Part shown: piece after piece, positions 12,219 through 25,500 of the stretch | Position numbering within the stretch: position 1 is the first letter of the stretch | How the letters are laid out: each line of letters begins with the position of its first letter | Assembly: GCA_028095005.1 (NCBI GenBank) | Contig: CM051459.1 | Span: forward strand, 44,398,257-44,462,256 | Origin: Rhynchospora pubera | Lineage: Eukaryota; Streptophyta; Magnoliopsida; Poales; Cyperaceae | Direction of reading: 5' to 3' | Length of the DNA: 64,000 bases | Notes under the pieces: model-generated | Told to the model about the DNA's origin: nothing | The model's database searches: none | Seen by the model: only the letters and a program-made list of their open reading frames with translations | Made by a program: the position numbers and the translations under genes

Positions 12219-14229
12219 ATATATATATATATGTTATGGATATAAATACACAATTGGCGACTACTTATCTCTTTTCTTTTTTTTTTCTGTTTCCAAACCA
12301 ACCTGTATATACTCATTTCGACTAGGTATAATTTTGGTTATGGTTTTTGTCTAAATAAAGACTACGAACACCCTTCTTTTTTAATGCCCAATTGCCCATA
12401 TCCCGCCAACCTGATATAAAGTTTCCACCCACTGGAACTGAGCTTCAAATCGTTTGGTAGTGCCGCTGATATAATTGGCATGGATTTGTTTTTTCTCGAT
12501 CATTACTTACCAGGTAAGTATATCAAACTTTTTTTTCTATTTCTTCGCCTTTGTTTTTGTTCATTTTCAATTTGGCTATATATATGCACGCACCGAAGAG
12601 TGGTAGGTGACCGCCTGGACAATTTGTCAGTGCATGACGCACAAATTCAAATTTGTTTTTGTTATGGCCATATATGGCATGGAGGATTGGAGGTTTGGCT
12701 GTATTAAGTTGTCTGTGCATGATGCACGCTGGATTCAGATTATCTCCAAATTATTATTTTATTTTCAAATCCCAGATGATGCATGATGCATTCATTATTC
12801 AAGTTTGTCCCAGCGGACCCAGCCGAGTGGCTAACAGCCTAACACTGTTCTTGAGCTAGACATGCACTTTGACTTAAAAAAGAGTTAAAAGAGAAGTGGG
12901 GCTCCTGTTTTAGGCTTTTAGCCCTTCCTAATTTATACGGTCACACGTGTCCGGTGTATCGCCACAGCCCACAGTCGTCAGTCGATAGACAGGTAACATG
13001 ACTTATTTCATGGAAAATTATAATCATGCATAATTATTATAGTAATATATGTGAAAATTAATTCAGATATTACTATTACTGAGATCTATAATAATAATTG
13101 AAAATTTTAGCAACTCGGCATTTGAAATCAAATATGAAATAATTATTATATGTTATGTACATTACTTTTCCTATCCGCATGTAAAAATTTGCGATATGCC
13201 GCTAAATTTATTTTGATAAGCACTGAGAACTCATAAACATGCGCTAATGAATAATATATTGTGTTTATTTCCAAGTTTATGGATATTACTATTAATGCGC
13301 ATGTAAAGAGAGTAATATAGTCATATAAATCACACCAAACAGTTTTTTTTTTATTTGAATTTAAAAAATATTAAGAACTTAAAATGTGAACGCATAATTA
13401 ATAGTATTGTAGAAAAGAGACATTTGAATCCTCTCGATAATGAATTTAGTAATTAAGTTTTATTGACGCTTCATTTGCTGACAAACTGATTATTATGTTA
13501 TACTAAATTCACCAAGTGACAAAGGACGCTTTTGAAATTTGGGTTGAAATCGAATGGCAATAAATTAATTAATTTGATAATTATATAATTATTTGAAAAT
13601 AAAGTATAATTTTCAACCCTGATAGTTGAAATGTGATATATTTTTTATAAAAATGTTGAAATTTGAAGCAAGTTTCCATGTTTAACGAACTGTTTGAAAA
13701 TTGCAAACGATACATGTTAAACAACAGTAAAAAAATTGTATGAAATTTTATACAATGAGTCAAACGAAAAATTTCATAGTTTATATTTTAATTTCTTAAA
13801 GTTTTCATCTTTATTTGAGAAATTGTGTTGAGATTGGAAGTTAGTTCATTGCCAATGATACGCGATTATTAAAATTTAGTGTTCCATTTTAATTAATAAT
13901 TACATTATAATGATTTTCAATGCTGTCAATTTTTATTTATGCGCTGGAAACGGATGCATTGACGCTTTGACGGCATTATTTGTTTAACAACTGCGACTAC
14001 TATAAAACAGTTGTAAAAAAAAAGGAAAAAAATTTCATATTTCGATATTGTATAGCTAGGTAAGTAGTGTGTCTATTATTTAATCATTCATCGAGTAAAA
14101 ATTAAATGGTCATATAATTGTGTAGATATATAGATAACGTTGGAAGAAAGATCCTAATCCATAAAAGAGAGTAACATTTTTTTTTTAACATTCTTTTATT
14201 ACCTTTACTTTGCCTTTCTCCAATATATG
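12219..14229. other. Intergenic DNA
   Basis: No gene recognised. A slightly GC-richer patch at about 12.42-13.0 kb (several CATGATGCA words, one CACGTG near 12945) has no supported reading frame. The last 8 bases (14222-14229) are the left copy of a target duplication. Confidence 0.5.
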
Positions 14230-14552
14230 TAGGGGTGTCAATTATCTGCCGTTTTGATCGTTTCTGTTATATTCTGTCTGAAACAGAACATAAAATGAAA
14301 TGGCATATGAGTTATATTTTAAGAAACGGAATTGGTTTTTCTACACGTTAGTGTTCCGTTTTACCGAAAAATGACTGAAATCAATGAAAAATAGGATAAA
14401 ATCAGTGGAAAATGAGGAACGAAACAACTAACGAAATGGAAAACTATTCCGAAACACAATAGAAACGAAATGGTATTTTGTTACGTTACTAGAAACGAAA
14501 CGAAAACGAAACACCCTTGTTTCGCTTCGGTTTGGCACTTTTGACACCCCTA
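14230..14552. mobile_element. hAT-like non-autonomous element, GAAACG-rich family, member 1
   Basis: The terminal inverted repeats are TAGGGGTGTCAA and TTGACACCCCTA, perfect over 12 bp. The flanking 8-bp target duplication AATATATG is exact (14222-14229 and 14553-14560), as the hAT superfamily makes. The 323-bp interior is packed with GAAACGAAA, ACGGAA and CGTTTC words. No coding capacity. Confidence 0.9.
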
Positions 14553-16275
14553 AATATATGCATGAGGTCGATCGCTTTTGGCTACTTTATGGGATAATTA
14601 TTCCGTGGCACATACCCCGGCTGGTGACCGTGATAAATGACTGAGAAGGTTCTTCCGAAATTTATGAGAGAGATTTCTAGTACGAGTAAAGATATTCTGA
14701 TTTTCGATCTGTCTTCAGTTAATTAGAAATACAAAAAAAAAAAGTGGTGTGCAATTCATTTACTTGACTGGCTTGACACAAAATTTTACAGTAGGAATAA
14801 TTTTGATTGTATTTAACTTGACAAATAAGATTAAAATTGACCTATATTTGTTTGGATGTCAACTAATTACCAGAATATCTATTTTTTGGCTATCCAACTA
14901 ATAAAAAAATATATTTTTTGGCTATCAAGTTCATCACAGGCTGTAAGGTATAGTACGTACGGAGTCAGCATGACCTTCCACTTCCAGGCTTCCAGCAAAT
15001 GACTGCCACACAAACCGGTACCACTAGCCGCATATAATTATACATAATAAAGAGCACAGAATATCCCGTGGAGATGCTTCTTAAAACAGTAGAACTCCAC
15101 CACGACTCCACGAGGCCGAAAAGGAACCAAAGACCCAACCACTTTTACGACATTGAGAAAGATCCTTTGATTTTGGATGGGACGCATCAAATTTTCAAAA
15201 GTTAAAAAGCATCAAATAATAGTAATACACGCCAACGAGTAGGAGTGTGCTTTCATTTTGAAGGAGGCAATGAGAGGCAGAGGAGAGGTCAATAGTCATC
15301 TTCTTATTTTGTTTACTATGCGAGTGCAACAAAACCGAGTGGAAATTTTGTTTTCGTTTTTCCAAGTTTTGTAATCCTAAATTTGGAAGCCGAGTATTTT
15401 CTTTTTCTTGCTTTTAAATCAACTCAGAATTTCTAACTATTTTTTAAAAATTTTGTTTAATTTTCACATACACTTTTTATGATTTTTATGTTGTTACATA
15501 GTTTATATCAATTTTTAATGACTGATCTTTTTTATAATTCGTGATATGATAATTTACGTCCTTTGCGTCAAGAGAAAATCACCGTGACGATCATTGTTCT
15601 TCTGGAAATGAAATCTACCTTTGAATGTGCTTTTCTTTATTTATAAATTTTACGTTATATTTTTTTTTATTCAATGTTCCTTTATTTGTATATATTTCTT
15701 AAATATGTTTTAATCTGGATGTTAAACCACTTGAAAATAGCACTCTAGATCTCCAAAAAAACTTATTTTTGATCGTTTAGAAATAATATTTTTTTTTACT
15801 CCGATTAATTAATCCTAACTTTATTTTCAGATTATTCAAACACCCCCTATAATATGTTACTTATTTTAACTTATAAAATTAAAAATTAAACCAATATATG
15901 AATTCTCATATTAGTGTTAATTCAAGTAGGTATATTGCCACCATGACGAGTCAGTATTCACTGCTATTACTATAATTACTATGGAGGGATTATATATTAA
16001 TTTACGTTTTCTTTGCTGTTTGATTTGAATGAAACCACATAATCATTCAGAGGTATTTTTAAAATTCGTGCAAGAAACATTATTATGAACAGTCTGATTT
16101 ATGTTTTAAACTTTTAATAGTAACGATATAATTTTCTACTGTAAAAGGCTCGAACCATATTGCAACCAAATCTGATTGGAGTGTTTAGTTTGAAAATGTG
16201 CACACAATAACACGTACAAGCTTTTAATCAAAAGAGATTTATGAAGTTGAAGCATCTTATCAACAGCCTACAATA

Positions 16276-16434
16276 GGGTGAGTTTGGATCGTTGGAAGAA
16301 AGAAGAAGAAGAAGGAAGAAGAAGAAAAAAAAAATTATAAACAATCCAAACTTTTCACAAAGTTACACACTTCCCAATATTTTTTCTCACTTCTTCCATT
16401 CTTCCCTTCTTCCCACACCTATCCAAACGCACCC
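16276..16434 (+). mobile_element. Tourist/PIF-like MITE, copy 1
   Basis: The ends GGGTGAGTTTGGAT and ATCCAAACGCACCC are inverted repeats with one mismatch. The flanking 3-bp duplication is ATA on both sides. The purine-rich left half and pyrimidine-rich right half form further inverted repeat (GAAGAAGAAGGAAG / CTTCCCTTCTTCCC). Confidence 0.8.
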
Positions 16435-18535
16435 ATAAGGATGAAACAGAATAATATTCATTATTCCCTATATGTGGAAAACAGTTGAATAATATATCTT
16501 TCTTTCCAAAAGTTGCTGATGAATTGACTGAGAATTAGAACAATCGCTTTTAAAGACCACCGCTAGGATATCCGGGTGTTTCGAATAACCGAACAATGAT
16601 ATATCAAAAAGTATATATGACAACTAAAGTTAAACGTAAATTGTCTAATCGTTTAAAATTTATCAAAAGGCAGCTACGAGCCTACGAGAACGGAAGATGC
16701 TGTAATAAAATAACAATTTTCATTCTGCGGCGTGACATTGTTTTCAGAAATAAATGTTGAACATGGACCTACAAGTGTACAACGGCCAGTGGAGTTGGTT
16801 TCGATTGCTATCCTAGCTGATAGCCCAGGATGGCCCCATCCAATCAACTCAATGAAAAAAAACTATACAATATGATAAATAAATAATATTAGATAAATAT
16901 ATTAATAAAATGCAACATCGAATAATATTTTAAATATAATAAAATCATACAATATCTTCTCATGTCAATTGTCACAAAAATAATTATGTACATAACTAAT
17001 TACTGATTATACAATATTTTCTCAAACAACAACGGAGAAGAGTGGGATGTTCTGAAAAACTTTTGTGTTTTTTTAATGAAGCCCATGAATGAAAATCGGA
17101 AAAAAAATTATTAATTGAATCTTACCATATATTTTTCTAATTTAATGTAGTATGATCTCAATCAAATCTAATAATTTAATTGCCTAATTAAGTTAGTAGC
17201 ATATCAATTGAATCTTAGAATCATATCTTTCTGATATAGTTTGTTATTAAAATATCAATTGAATTTTACAATTATATCTTTTTTATTATGATAAAGATTA
17301 TAAACTAATTTTTTCATATTCTTACTCAATAAATATAGGGTGATTAACGAATACGAAATAGCTTTTTCATATTCTTACTCAATAAATTAACTATTTTTTT
17401 GTATCCATGCCTATATCCAGTAACTTAATGAAAATAAAATTTTATTCATATCTATCTTATCAAATACGATACGGATTGAATAAACGATAAAAAGTACTAT
17501 TGACAGCCCTACGAAAAGTGTTTTGCATATCTTAACAAAATTTACATGAATCTTCAAATGGATTGTACGTACAGCTCGATCCTCATAGTTGGTGATCAAT
17601 AACGGACCTATAGGGTGACAAGTTCAGAAAAGAAAACTATTTTAATTATCTTTTCCGTGATTGATTGGGAAAAAAAAACATTATTAAGAAATACTAGCAG
17701 ACAAAATTTAAAGTTACAGTCATTGTCTAATCTAACGAAAAGATAATATTTTGCTCCTTCTCTACGGATGATGCCATGATGGTCTCTATCTTTCTTTTGA
17801 TAAATGAAAGTTCAAAATCAATCAACTGATTTTTACCTTCATAAAAGGAAAGAAAACGAGGAACTCGAAACCCTTCTTTTTATTAAAAACTAATTACAAT
17901 AAATTACTAATGTTTTACGTGCTTCAAACAAATTATTTATTTTAATTTGGACTGTTGTCATAACATTGCATGATCACTTTAACTTTTCATGAGATCCAAG
18001 TTGTCAATTAAATCGCTGATTTTAGATGGGTGTATTTGAACTTGCGCTATGGAGACCTCACACTATTTCCGATTCAGATCCGCTGTTTTTGATCAAACGG
18101 TTCTTAGAAGCATAGCATGATTATACATCCGACGTCCATTGTAGCAACAAATCCAAAATCAAAGGCGCACTTGATGCTACTAGTGCACGTGCGATGCCGA
18201 TTCCCTTTTAACTGTGCAGGTTATCATTTGCATTGTCTTTCTCTCATTTTTTTGAGGAAAATCATTTGAATTGTCTCTCTCAAGAAATATCAGAGCCAGC
18301 TATAATTTTGATCATGCCAAAGGGAAATGTTGTTAGTCCCCAGCTTGGCCCCAGTTAGCACAAACAAAACACTGGTTCAATTGATTGGACTACTGATTGA
18401 TTAAGCCTACCAGTTCACAAGGGACCATATTTATTTTAAAAGTATATTATATACAGTCATACAGATACAAAATTATTTCGAAATGGATCCACGTTGCATT
18501 AATACTTTTCGCAAGAAGAAGCTATGAACACAAGT

Positions 18536-18693
18536 GGGTGCGTTTGGATGAGAGAAGAAGAAGAGGAAGAAGGAAGATGGGAAGAAAAAAAAATTATAAA
18601 CAATCCAAACTCTTCACAAAATTACACACTTTCCAATACTTCTTCCCACTTCTTCCCTTCTTCCCTTCTTCCCACACCTATCCAAACGCACCC
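18536..18693 (+). mobile_element. Tourist/PIF-like MITE, copy 2
   Basis: The ends GGGTGCGTTTGGAT and ATCCAAACGCACCC are perfect inverted repeats of 14 bp. The interior is nearly identical to copy 1, for example ATTATAAACAATCCAAAC. Flanks are AGT and ACT, so the 3-bp duplication is imperfect. Confidence 0.8.
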
Positions 18694-20448
18694 ACTATAA
18701 TTATTTTGTTGAAGAAATCTTTTAGTTTGGTCTCCAGAAAATGTTCATATTTGCGTTATGAAAATTTCTCATAGTCGCATTTTGGGTATCCCGTTCTAGT
18801 ATCCACTTTTGTGTTTTACCCAAATTGCATTATAATTCAAAAAAAAAAATTAACATCGAAATACATCATGACTACTATCTTTTGGAATGTAAACATAAGA
18901 GTATATATTTTTGTTGAAATGGAGTTTCTATTCAAATAAAAAAAATAAAAAAAAAACAAGAGAAGAAAATACCATATAAAGATGTAATGTGCTCTTCCGT
19001 TCTTCTTGACTAATGTACAATAGAGGTCTTCAATGTAGCCTATGTAGGACCCAATCATTTAAAGGAAAAGTAAAAAAGAATCGTTTGTAGGCACAAAATG
19101 CACAAGGAAACAAGTGGCAATTTCCTTGTAATTCGAGCCTATCTAATTGTGGATTAAAATCTGTTCGTTCCTTTCAATTAGTAATTACTAATTAGATACA
19201 CTTAGCTTCAAAGCAATCTCAATTAGGAGGAAGAGTACACTCTAATTGCTGGTCCCAGACAATTGTCTTATGGTTTATTTATCTAAATTTGCAATTAATA
19301 GGAAATTACAATCTGCTTGTCATGTTTTGCGCACTAATAACGAATGAAAATCGCAGTCAAAAAAGGTACATAATATTATTATTCGAGTGGGACATCCACC
19401 CGAAGAAAATCGGCCTCGTTTCTTTGGGTGTGACCTACACTTCACTAATAATTACAGATGATTCATCTCCATTTTATCTATTAACGGAGACCAATTTTTC
19501 TTAATTTCATTAAGAACTATAATATATTCCATGATTAAAGAATAAAAATATAATCGGACTCACATAGTGTGTTCCAGGAAATGCAACAAAAGTGTTCCTT
19601 AAGAATTTAACGGATGTGGAATTCCACGATCAAATTAAAAAATCTTAGTTGTAATTAATTACATTTTTTCCTTAAAAATATTTAACTTAAATAATCTGAT
19701 CTTGTTAAAATAATACAAAAGAATTTTTTGCAATCGAAACAGTTACAGTACTTAAATAAATGAATATAATTACGTAAACTCTTTAACTTACATAATGAAT
19801 GGAATCAAAATAATAGAAAAATATGTTACTAAGCATAATTATCCAAATTTAATTGTCCTAATAATATATCTAAATAATAGAGTTGTAGATGATCATTAAA
19901 AAATATTTTTAAATGTTAAGAAATAATTTATATAATTAGTGATCTAATTAGTGCAAATAATGTAATAAAACTACTTATATCATTACCGTACGTGTTATTT
20001 CAATTATATGGTCATTACCACCATTAATCTAGTTAATGTAATTACCCGAAAGTTAATTGATCTTTTGAATGTATTACTATTATTAATTTTACAATCTTTC
20101 TAGACATAGGCTGATTTGCATTGTTGAACAATCTGATAAAAAGTATCGAACTAAAGCTCGAAAGATAATGTTACTTAAATGTATAAAATAATTTAATCAA
20201 AATTTTTTCATAACATGTAGTAATAATTCGAGGCTAAATATATATTACAATAATTTTGTCATAATACAAAATCTAAACAAGTGCTTTCATGTCAAAGAAT
20301 AAAAACGGACATCTCCACTTTCGAAGACTGGAGAGAAAATGAAAAAGATACAATTTGTAAATGGAGATGGGAACAGAGCATTTATAGAGTTCACGTTGCA
20401 CGAACAAAGTTCGAGAAGCGAACACCCAGATATAGACTAACCGGGTCC

Positions 20449-20454
20449 CACGTG
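20449..20454 (+). promoter_or_regulatory. G-box CACGTG (ACGTGTC type)
   Basis: CCCACGTGTCATT lies about 0.5 kb upstream of the presumed start of the DUF1336 transcript. The ACGTGTC context matches plant bZIP/ABRE-type sites. Function inferred from motif only. Confidence 0.4.
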
Positions 20455-20820
20455 TCATTGTTGCAAGAACACACTGATCGAAGAGGGTTAACCTAACATT
20501 GCAGGGTTTCTGGAATTAAATGCACACTCTCTCACAAGTAGTGACGTATGCTATTTACTTTTACTGACTTCTATGTCTGTTACACATTTTCTCAAAACAA
20601 CCTCCGTATTATAACAATTACATTACATTATTCTGCAAGGCACTCACCCAGTCACCCTCTGCTCCGAAAAATGTAATAGTATAAATAAATTTTTTTAAAG
20701 GGTTATTTTGAAAATTTGTTATCAAAGTAAAAAGTAGACGAGCAGTTGGGAAGAACAGAGACTGGGAAGGAAAAGGTTTACAAGGGGGAAGCTCGAAATA
20801 GAACGAGAAAGGGAGGGAAA

Positions 20821-20846
20821 TATCGCCTGCCACGTGGCACGCGATA
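20821..20846 (+). promoter_or_regulatory. 26-bp near-perfect palindrome centred on a G-box
   Basis: The centre TGCCACGTGGCA (20828-20839) is a perfect 12-bp palindrome. It is flanked by TATCGC on the left and GCGATA on the right, also inverse to each other, with one mismatched base pair between. It lies about 90 bp upstream of a TATA run. A homodimeric bZIP/bHLH-type site is the obvious reading. Confidence 0.6.
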
Positions 20847-20914
20847 ACAAGACGCGCCATTGGCCCAGACACCCAGTTGCTTCTCTCTTGTTCAGTTGTT
20901 CTCCTCTTCCTTCC

Positions 20915-20930
20915 TTATATATATATATAT
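20915..20930 (+). promoter_or_regulatory. Probable TATA box of the DUF1336 gene
   Basis: TTATATATATATATAT is followed about 30 bp later by the presumed transcript start. Downstream, a short leader ends at CCCCAG|GTGCGA (donor at 21009). It can join the acceptor TTATTGCAG at 22441, leaving a 1.43-kb intron in the 5' UTR. The start site itself is not proven. Confidence 0.45.
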
Positions 20931-22511
20931 CCGTCAATATTTTATAGGATTTTATTTGACTGAGCTCTCTTTCGCCAATGGAGTAGAAAAACAAACTACA
21001 AACCCCAGGTGCGATCTTTATTCCCTTTTGTTATTGTTATGCTATTGGTATTGATCCTTAATTAACATTTGCTCCGTTGAAACTTAAATTAGTTTGGTTT
21101 GTGAAGAAGTTTTAATCTTAGTTGAAATTATGGTGCATCCGTGCATGCATGTGTGCACATGAGAATGGATCTTTGGTTGCGTGGAGATGGAAGTTTCCTG
21201 TATGATTATTTAGTTAAATATTCAATCTTCTCTCATGGGATGTTTTATAACATATAAATTCCTAGCTGGTTTTTTCTCAATTTTCTTTTTGTTATTTTTC
21301 ATTTTTTTTTTTTTTTTGACTCAGTTGGTGCCGCGTAGAAACTTAGTTTAAAACCACTGTTTAAAATTAAGCTTAGATAAGATCCGATTCTTTAGATTTT
21401 ATATACGAAGTTCAAATTTCTATTCACTATTTTTATGCCTCTCTTCGCCAATTAATTTCTTGTTTCAAAATTGTATTTGTTTTCTCTGTTTTACCCTTTC
21501 CCACGCGTCTGTGGTTCTCAAATCTCAAGTCATTAGTCAACATCTTTGAAATAAACATATTTTAAAAACTCCATGTGCCGAACAAAGTTCTGATTTTGAA
21601 ACTTCTGTGATTTAAACCAGCGGAAATATTTTTTTTGGCCTCATTTCTTTATAATATTATAAAAGGTCCATTTTCTCAATGTTTATTCTCTCAATATTTC
21701 TTTCTTTATTATAATTTTTGGAAATATAGTTGTCTTGTTATATCTAATTATTCATATATTTTTAAGCGCTAAATCGAAGCCTTACATTCAACCATGGTTT
21801 CTATTTTATAATGAGAAAATGTAGAACATGAAGTATCACTTCTATAATTCTATTGCAACCAAGAATTTTATACTTGTTCTAAAAAAATTATATTTCATTC
21901 TCCAATTTTTGGACATTCAGATCTTCATTAAAAATATTTATTGGATTTTTGGATTTCCATCCTTTGACTTGGCCTATTCTTGTACCAGAGGGTCATACTC
22001 TCTCTTTCTCTCTCCATTATTATTAATAATATAGTAAATACTCGATTTTAATTATATAATTGTAAGCTGTTTCTTGAAAGGTGGAAAGCTCGTTTTAGAG
22101 GAGTAGAGTCCCATTTCTCGGCTTTTAATTTATAACTTTTTTCATTGGAAAATTCTTTCATTTTATTTTTCCTTTCAACTCTTTTGAGATACAAGCAATG
22201 TTCTTTCCTCCTGGTAATCAAATGTCTTTCAATCAAGAGTTCCAATATATTTGAATAATTTGATTCTGTTCTCTGTAGTTCTGCTTGTTTCCTCTCTTTG
22301 ATTTAGAGCATGATTCATTTATTTGATACTACTCTAAATTTGGTTACAAGTCCTCTTATCTTTGCATGCTACTTTCATTGTTATTTGATTATTGCTTTTT
22401 TAGCTTGAAATTCTGACAAATTATTATTATTATTATTGCAGTTAAACCTAGAACTCACACCCATCACCCATTTTGGCACTTCAACTTCTGAAAAGTCGCA
22501 AAACTACTGAT

Positions 22512-25500
22512 ATGGGGGCATGCGTATCCTCTGCCCATGTACCATCATCACCATCAAGCAGGAAGCATGGACCCCATGGTGCACACAGGTCAAAGAAATA
22601 TTTGAAACGAAAAATACTTTACCGGAGGCGCCGCAGCAAATTAACTGCTTCTGTCTCTGATGCACCGGTGATCCACTTTGAGAAGGCAGGAAATGGGTCA
22701 AATTTGACCCTGCATCTGACCCAGTTACAGTGGCACCATAGCGAACTTGATGCTATAAATGGAACTGGTAATTATTTTCTTTTGTTCCATTGCCAATTTA
22801 GTACTCTTTGAAAACTTTCCCTTTTTTGTTTGATACTTTTTAGTAACAAAAGGTACCAAATCTGATGGATTATGTTAGTTGATGTGTACCGGAGGTGTGC
22901 AAACATAAGCTGTTCATAACGGTTTTGCATACTGGTTGGGCCTGTCTTGCACGAGCATAAGGCTTTTGTTTCTTTTTGGTCCTAGTTTGTGTGTACCTGT
23001 ACCAGATCCAACTAGCATCCTATTGTGATCAGACAAAGCAACTTTGATTAAGTAACTAAGTTTTGTTTTCTTTTAAATCTTGTGTTGCTTATATGATAGA
23101 AGTTTCATGTTTGGCCGTTGGTACATACATTTGTCTATATAGGTACTGGTGGCGCTGACAAAAAATATAGACTTGATGATTTTTCTTATGTTTCCTTTTT
23201 CTTTGAATATGTTCAGTAATTTGTGAGGAAGAAGCATGGTTTGATTCTGTCAGTATTCTAGAATCTGATTCCGATGAAGACTTTAGCAGCGTCAATGGAG
23301 GTCTGAACTGTTTTAATTATGAAAAGGAGAAAATCACGGAGATGCATAAATTCGTCCCATCCAATTTTTCAATTATTCCTTTATTTTTCAGATTTTGCAC
23401 CAGCCTCATCAAATCAAATTGACACCCAGTTGCAGAAATTCGAACAGTACATAAAGATGGACCCAGAGGCAAATGAACAAATCAGAAGCCCAGAAACAGA
23501 CGCCCCAGAGATAGCTGCAAAATTAAGGTTGCTGGGAAGCCTCAGAATATCTAGGGAAGGGAAACTTGAGAAGCAGGAGAAGGCATTGGACAGCCCAATT
23601 AGGTATGTGACTCCAAATTGCACACCCCGTTTTGCAGCCTCAAGTTCAAGCAATAAGATCTCACCCTTGCCGAGCGCTAGCCCGCGGGGACCCCAGAGGA
23701 GAAAGTCTGCTGTTATTCGGCTTTCTATCAAGAGGAAATCTTTTGATGGAGATCAAACTACTGAAATTTGTAAGATTTTTCTTAAAATTTTCTTCTTCTG
23801 CTTAATCATCAAACTTCTAACCTTTTTTATTTCAATAATTAAATTGTTGGCTGGCTATCAACAACTTACCTTCAAAAAGAAAGTAGAAAGATATGGAATT
23901 AATATTTTAGTCTTGAAACTTATGGTTACAAACTTAAAATGGATAGGTGCTTCTAAAAGATACCTCTACCGACCGAGAGCGGGGATGTCAGTACCATGTT
24001 CTTCTGCAGAGAAGATGTTGCAAGGTTGTTGGTCACTTCTAGAACCATCTTCTTTCAAGTTACGGGGAGAGAGTTTCTTCAGGCAAGTATAATTTGTTCA
24101 ATTACAACAGTTCACATGAAATTGTATAATAAGACTGACATTGGGTCTGAAGTTTAAACAACATTTGTCAGATTTAGTACTTACATAAATTTTGATACTT
24201 GAACAGAGATAAGAAGAAGTCACCAGCGCCAGGATATTCACCTTATATCCCATTTGGGGTAGATTTATTTTTGTGCCCCCGGAAAATAAACCACGTGGCT
24301 CAACACATTGAGCTACCGCCTATAAAGCCACATGACAAAGTTCCTTCTCTCCTTATTGTAAATATTCAGGTATGCCTGTTATTGATCAAGTACCAGAATG
24401 CTACCCAAAATGAAAATAAAATTGAGCATAAATTACTCAAAAAGCATTTAGAAATAGAAATAAGACTCAAAGATTTATCCGAACTGGTACGGTATGGGTT
24501 TGTTAGTCCTGTCCTATATTTTTGTTGCATGGGTGCTACATCAAACAAATATTGGCATGGTGCCAGCTAGTTGGTTTTAATCTTTAGGATTGTTGTCAAG
24601 TTCACTTAAGGCATCCAACTTCATGGTCTCTCATGTTTTAGAATATATAAATCCTAGGAGTTATAATTGCAAGTTATTATCGCGTTAACCACTTATCAAC
24701 TGCCTGTTACTTATGTTTGTTAGATGCCTACTTACCCAGCTCCTGCGTTCCTCGGAGAAAGTGATGGAGAGGGAATTAGTCTTGTTATATACTTCAAACT
24801 TTCTGAGAATTTTGATGAAGAAATACCAGCTCAATTTCAAGATAGTATCAAGGTAATATATATTTTTTTGAGGGTCAGGTGGCAATCACCACACCGACAA
24901 TTTTCATTAAATAAATAAAAATTACAGAGAGGTTCCAAAAAGGAATAAAAGAAAATAAAAAAGGAGTATCAAGGTAATATAAAGAACTATGTTCATTAAT
25001 TGATGAAATTAGATTAAACTTCTACTTGACTGGAGCTCAGGTTGAGATATATAGATTAGGTCATTATAATCATTACTTTTGTGCAAAAAATAGGCCCCGT
25101 GGTTTAACTATTGAATATGGGCATCTTTTTGTTGCAAATTTGTATCGTAAAGTTTAAGTTACTCAAAAGATTTCTTTGAAAGATCGACTAGCATATTAAA
25201 ATTGCAAGTGCTATTTATTTATTTTAAAATGCAGATATTTTTATTAATTTCAGAGACTTGTAAGTGATGAAATGGAGAAGGTGAAAGGGTTTCGAGAGTC
25301 TACTGTGCCATATAGAGAGAGATTGAAAATTATGGCAGGTTTGGTAAACCCAGATGATATGAATTTAAGTGGAACCGAGAAAAAGCTTGTTCAAGCTTAC
25401 AATGAGAAGCCTGTATTATCCCGACCTCAACACAACTTTTATGCGGTATATATGAAATCTCCTTCAATCTTCATTTTCTCGCTTGTCCTTATTTATTTAT

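Larger units (their letters stand above)
14561..20448. other. AT-rich intergenic DNA with two Tourist-like MITEs
   Basis: No protein-coding gene could be supported. Two short MITEs at 16276 and 18536 are listed separately. The remaining open frames (17411-17599, 18837-19058, 19289-19504) look random. Confidence 0.5.
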
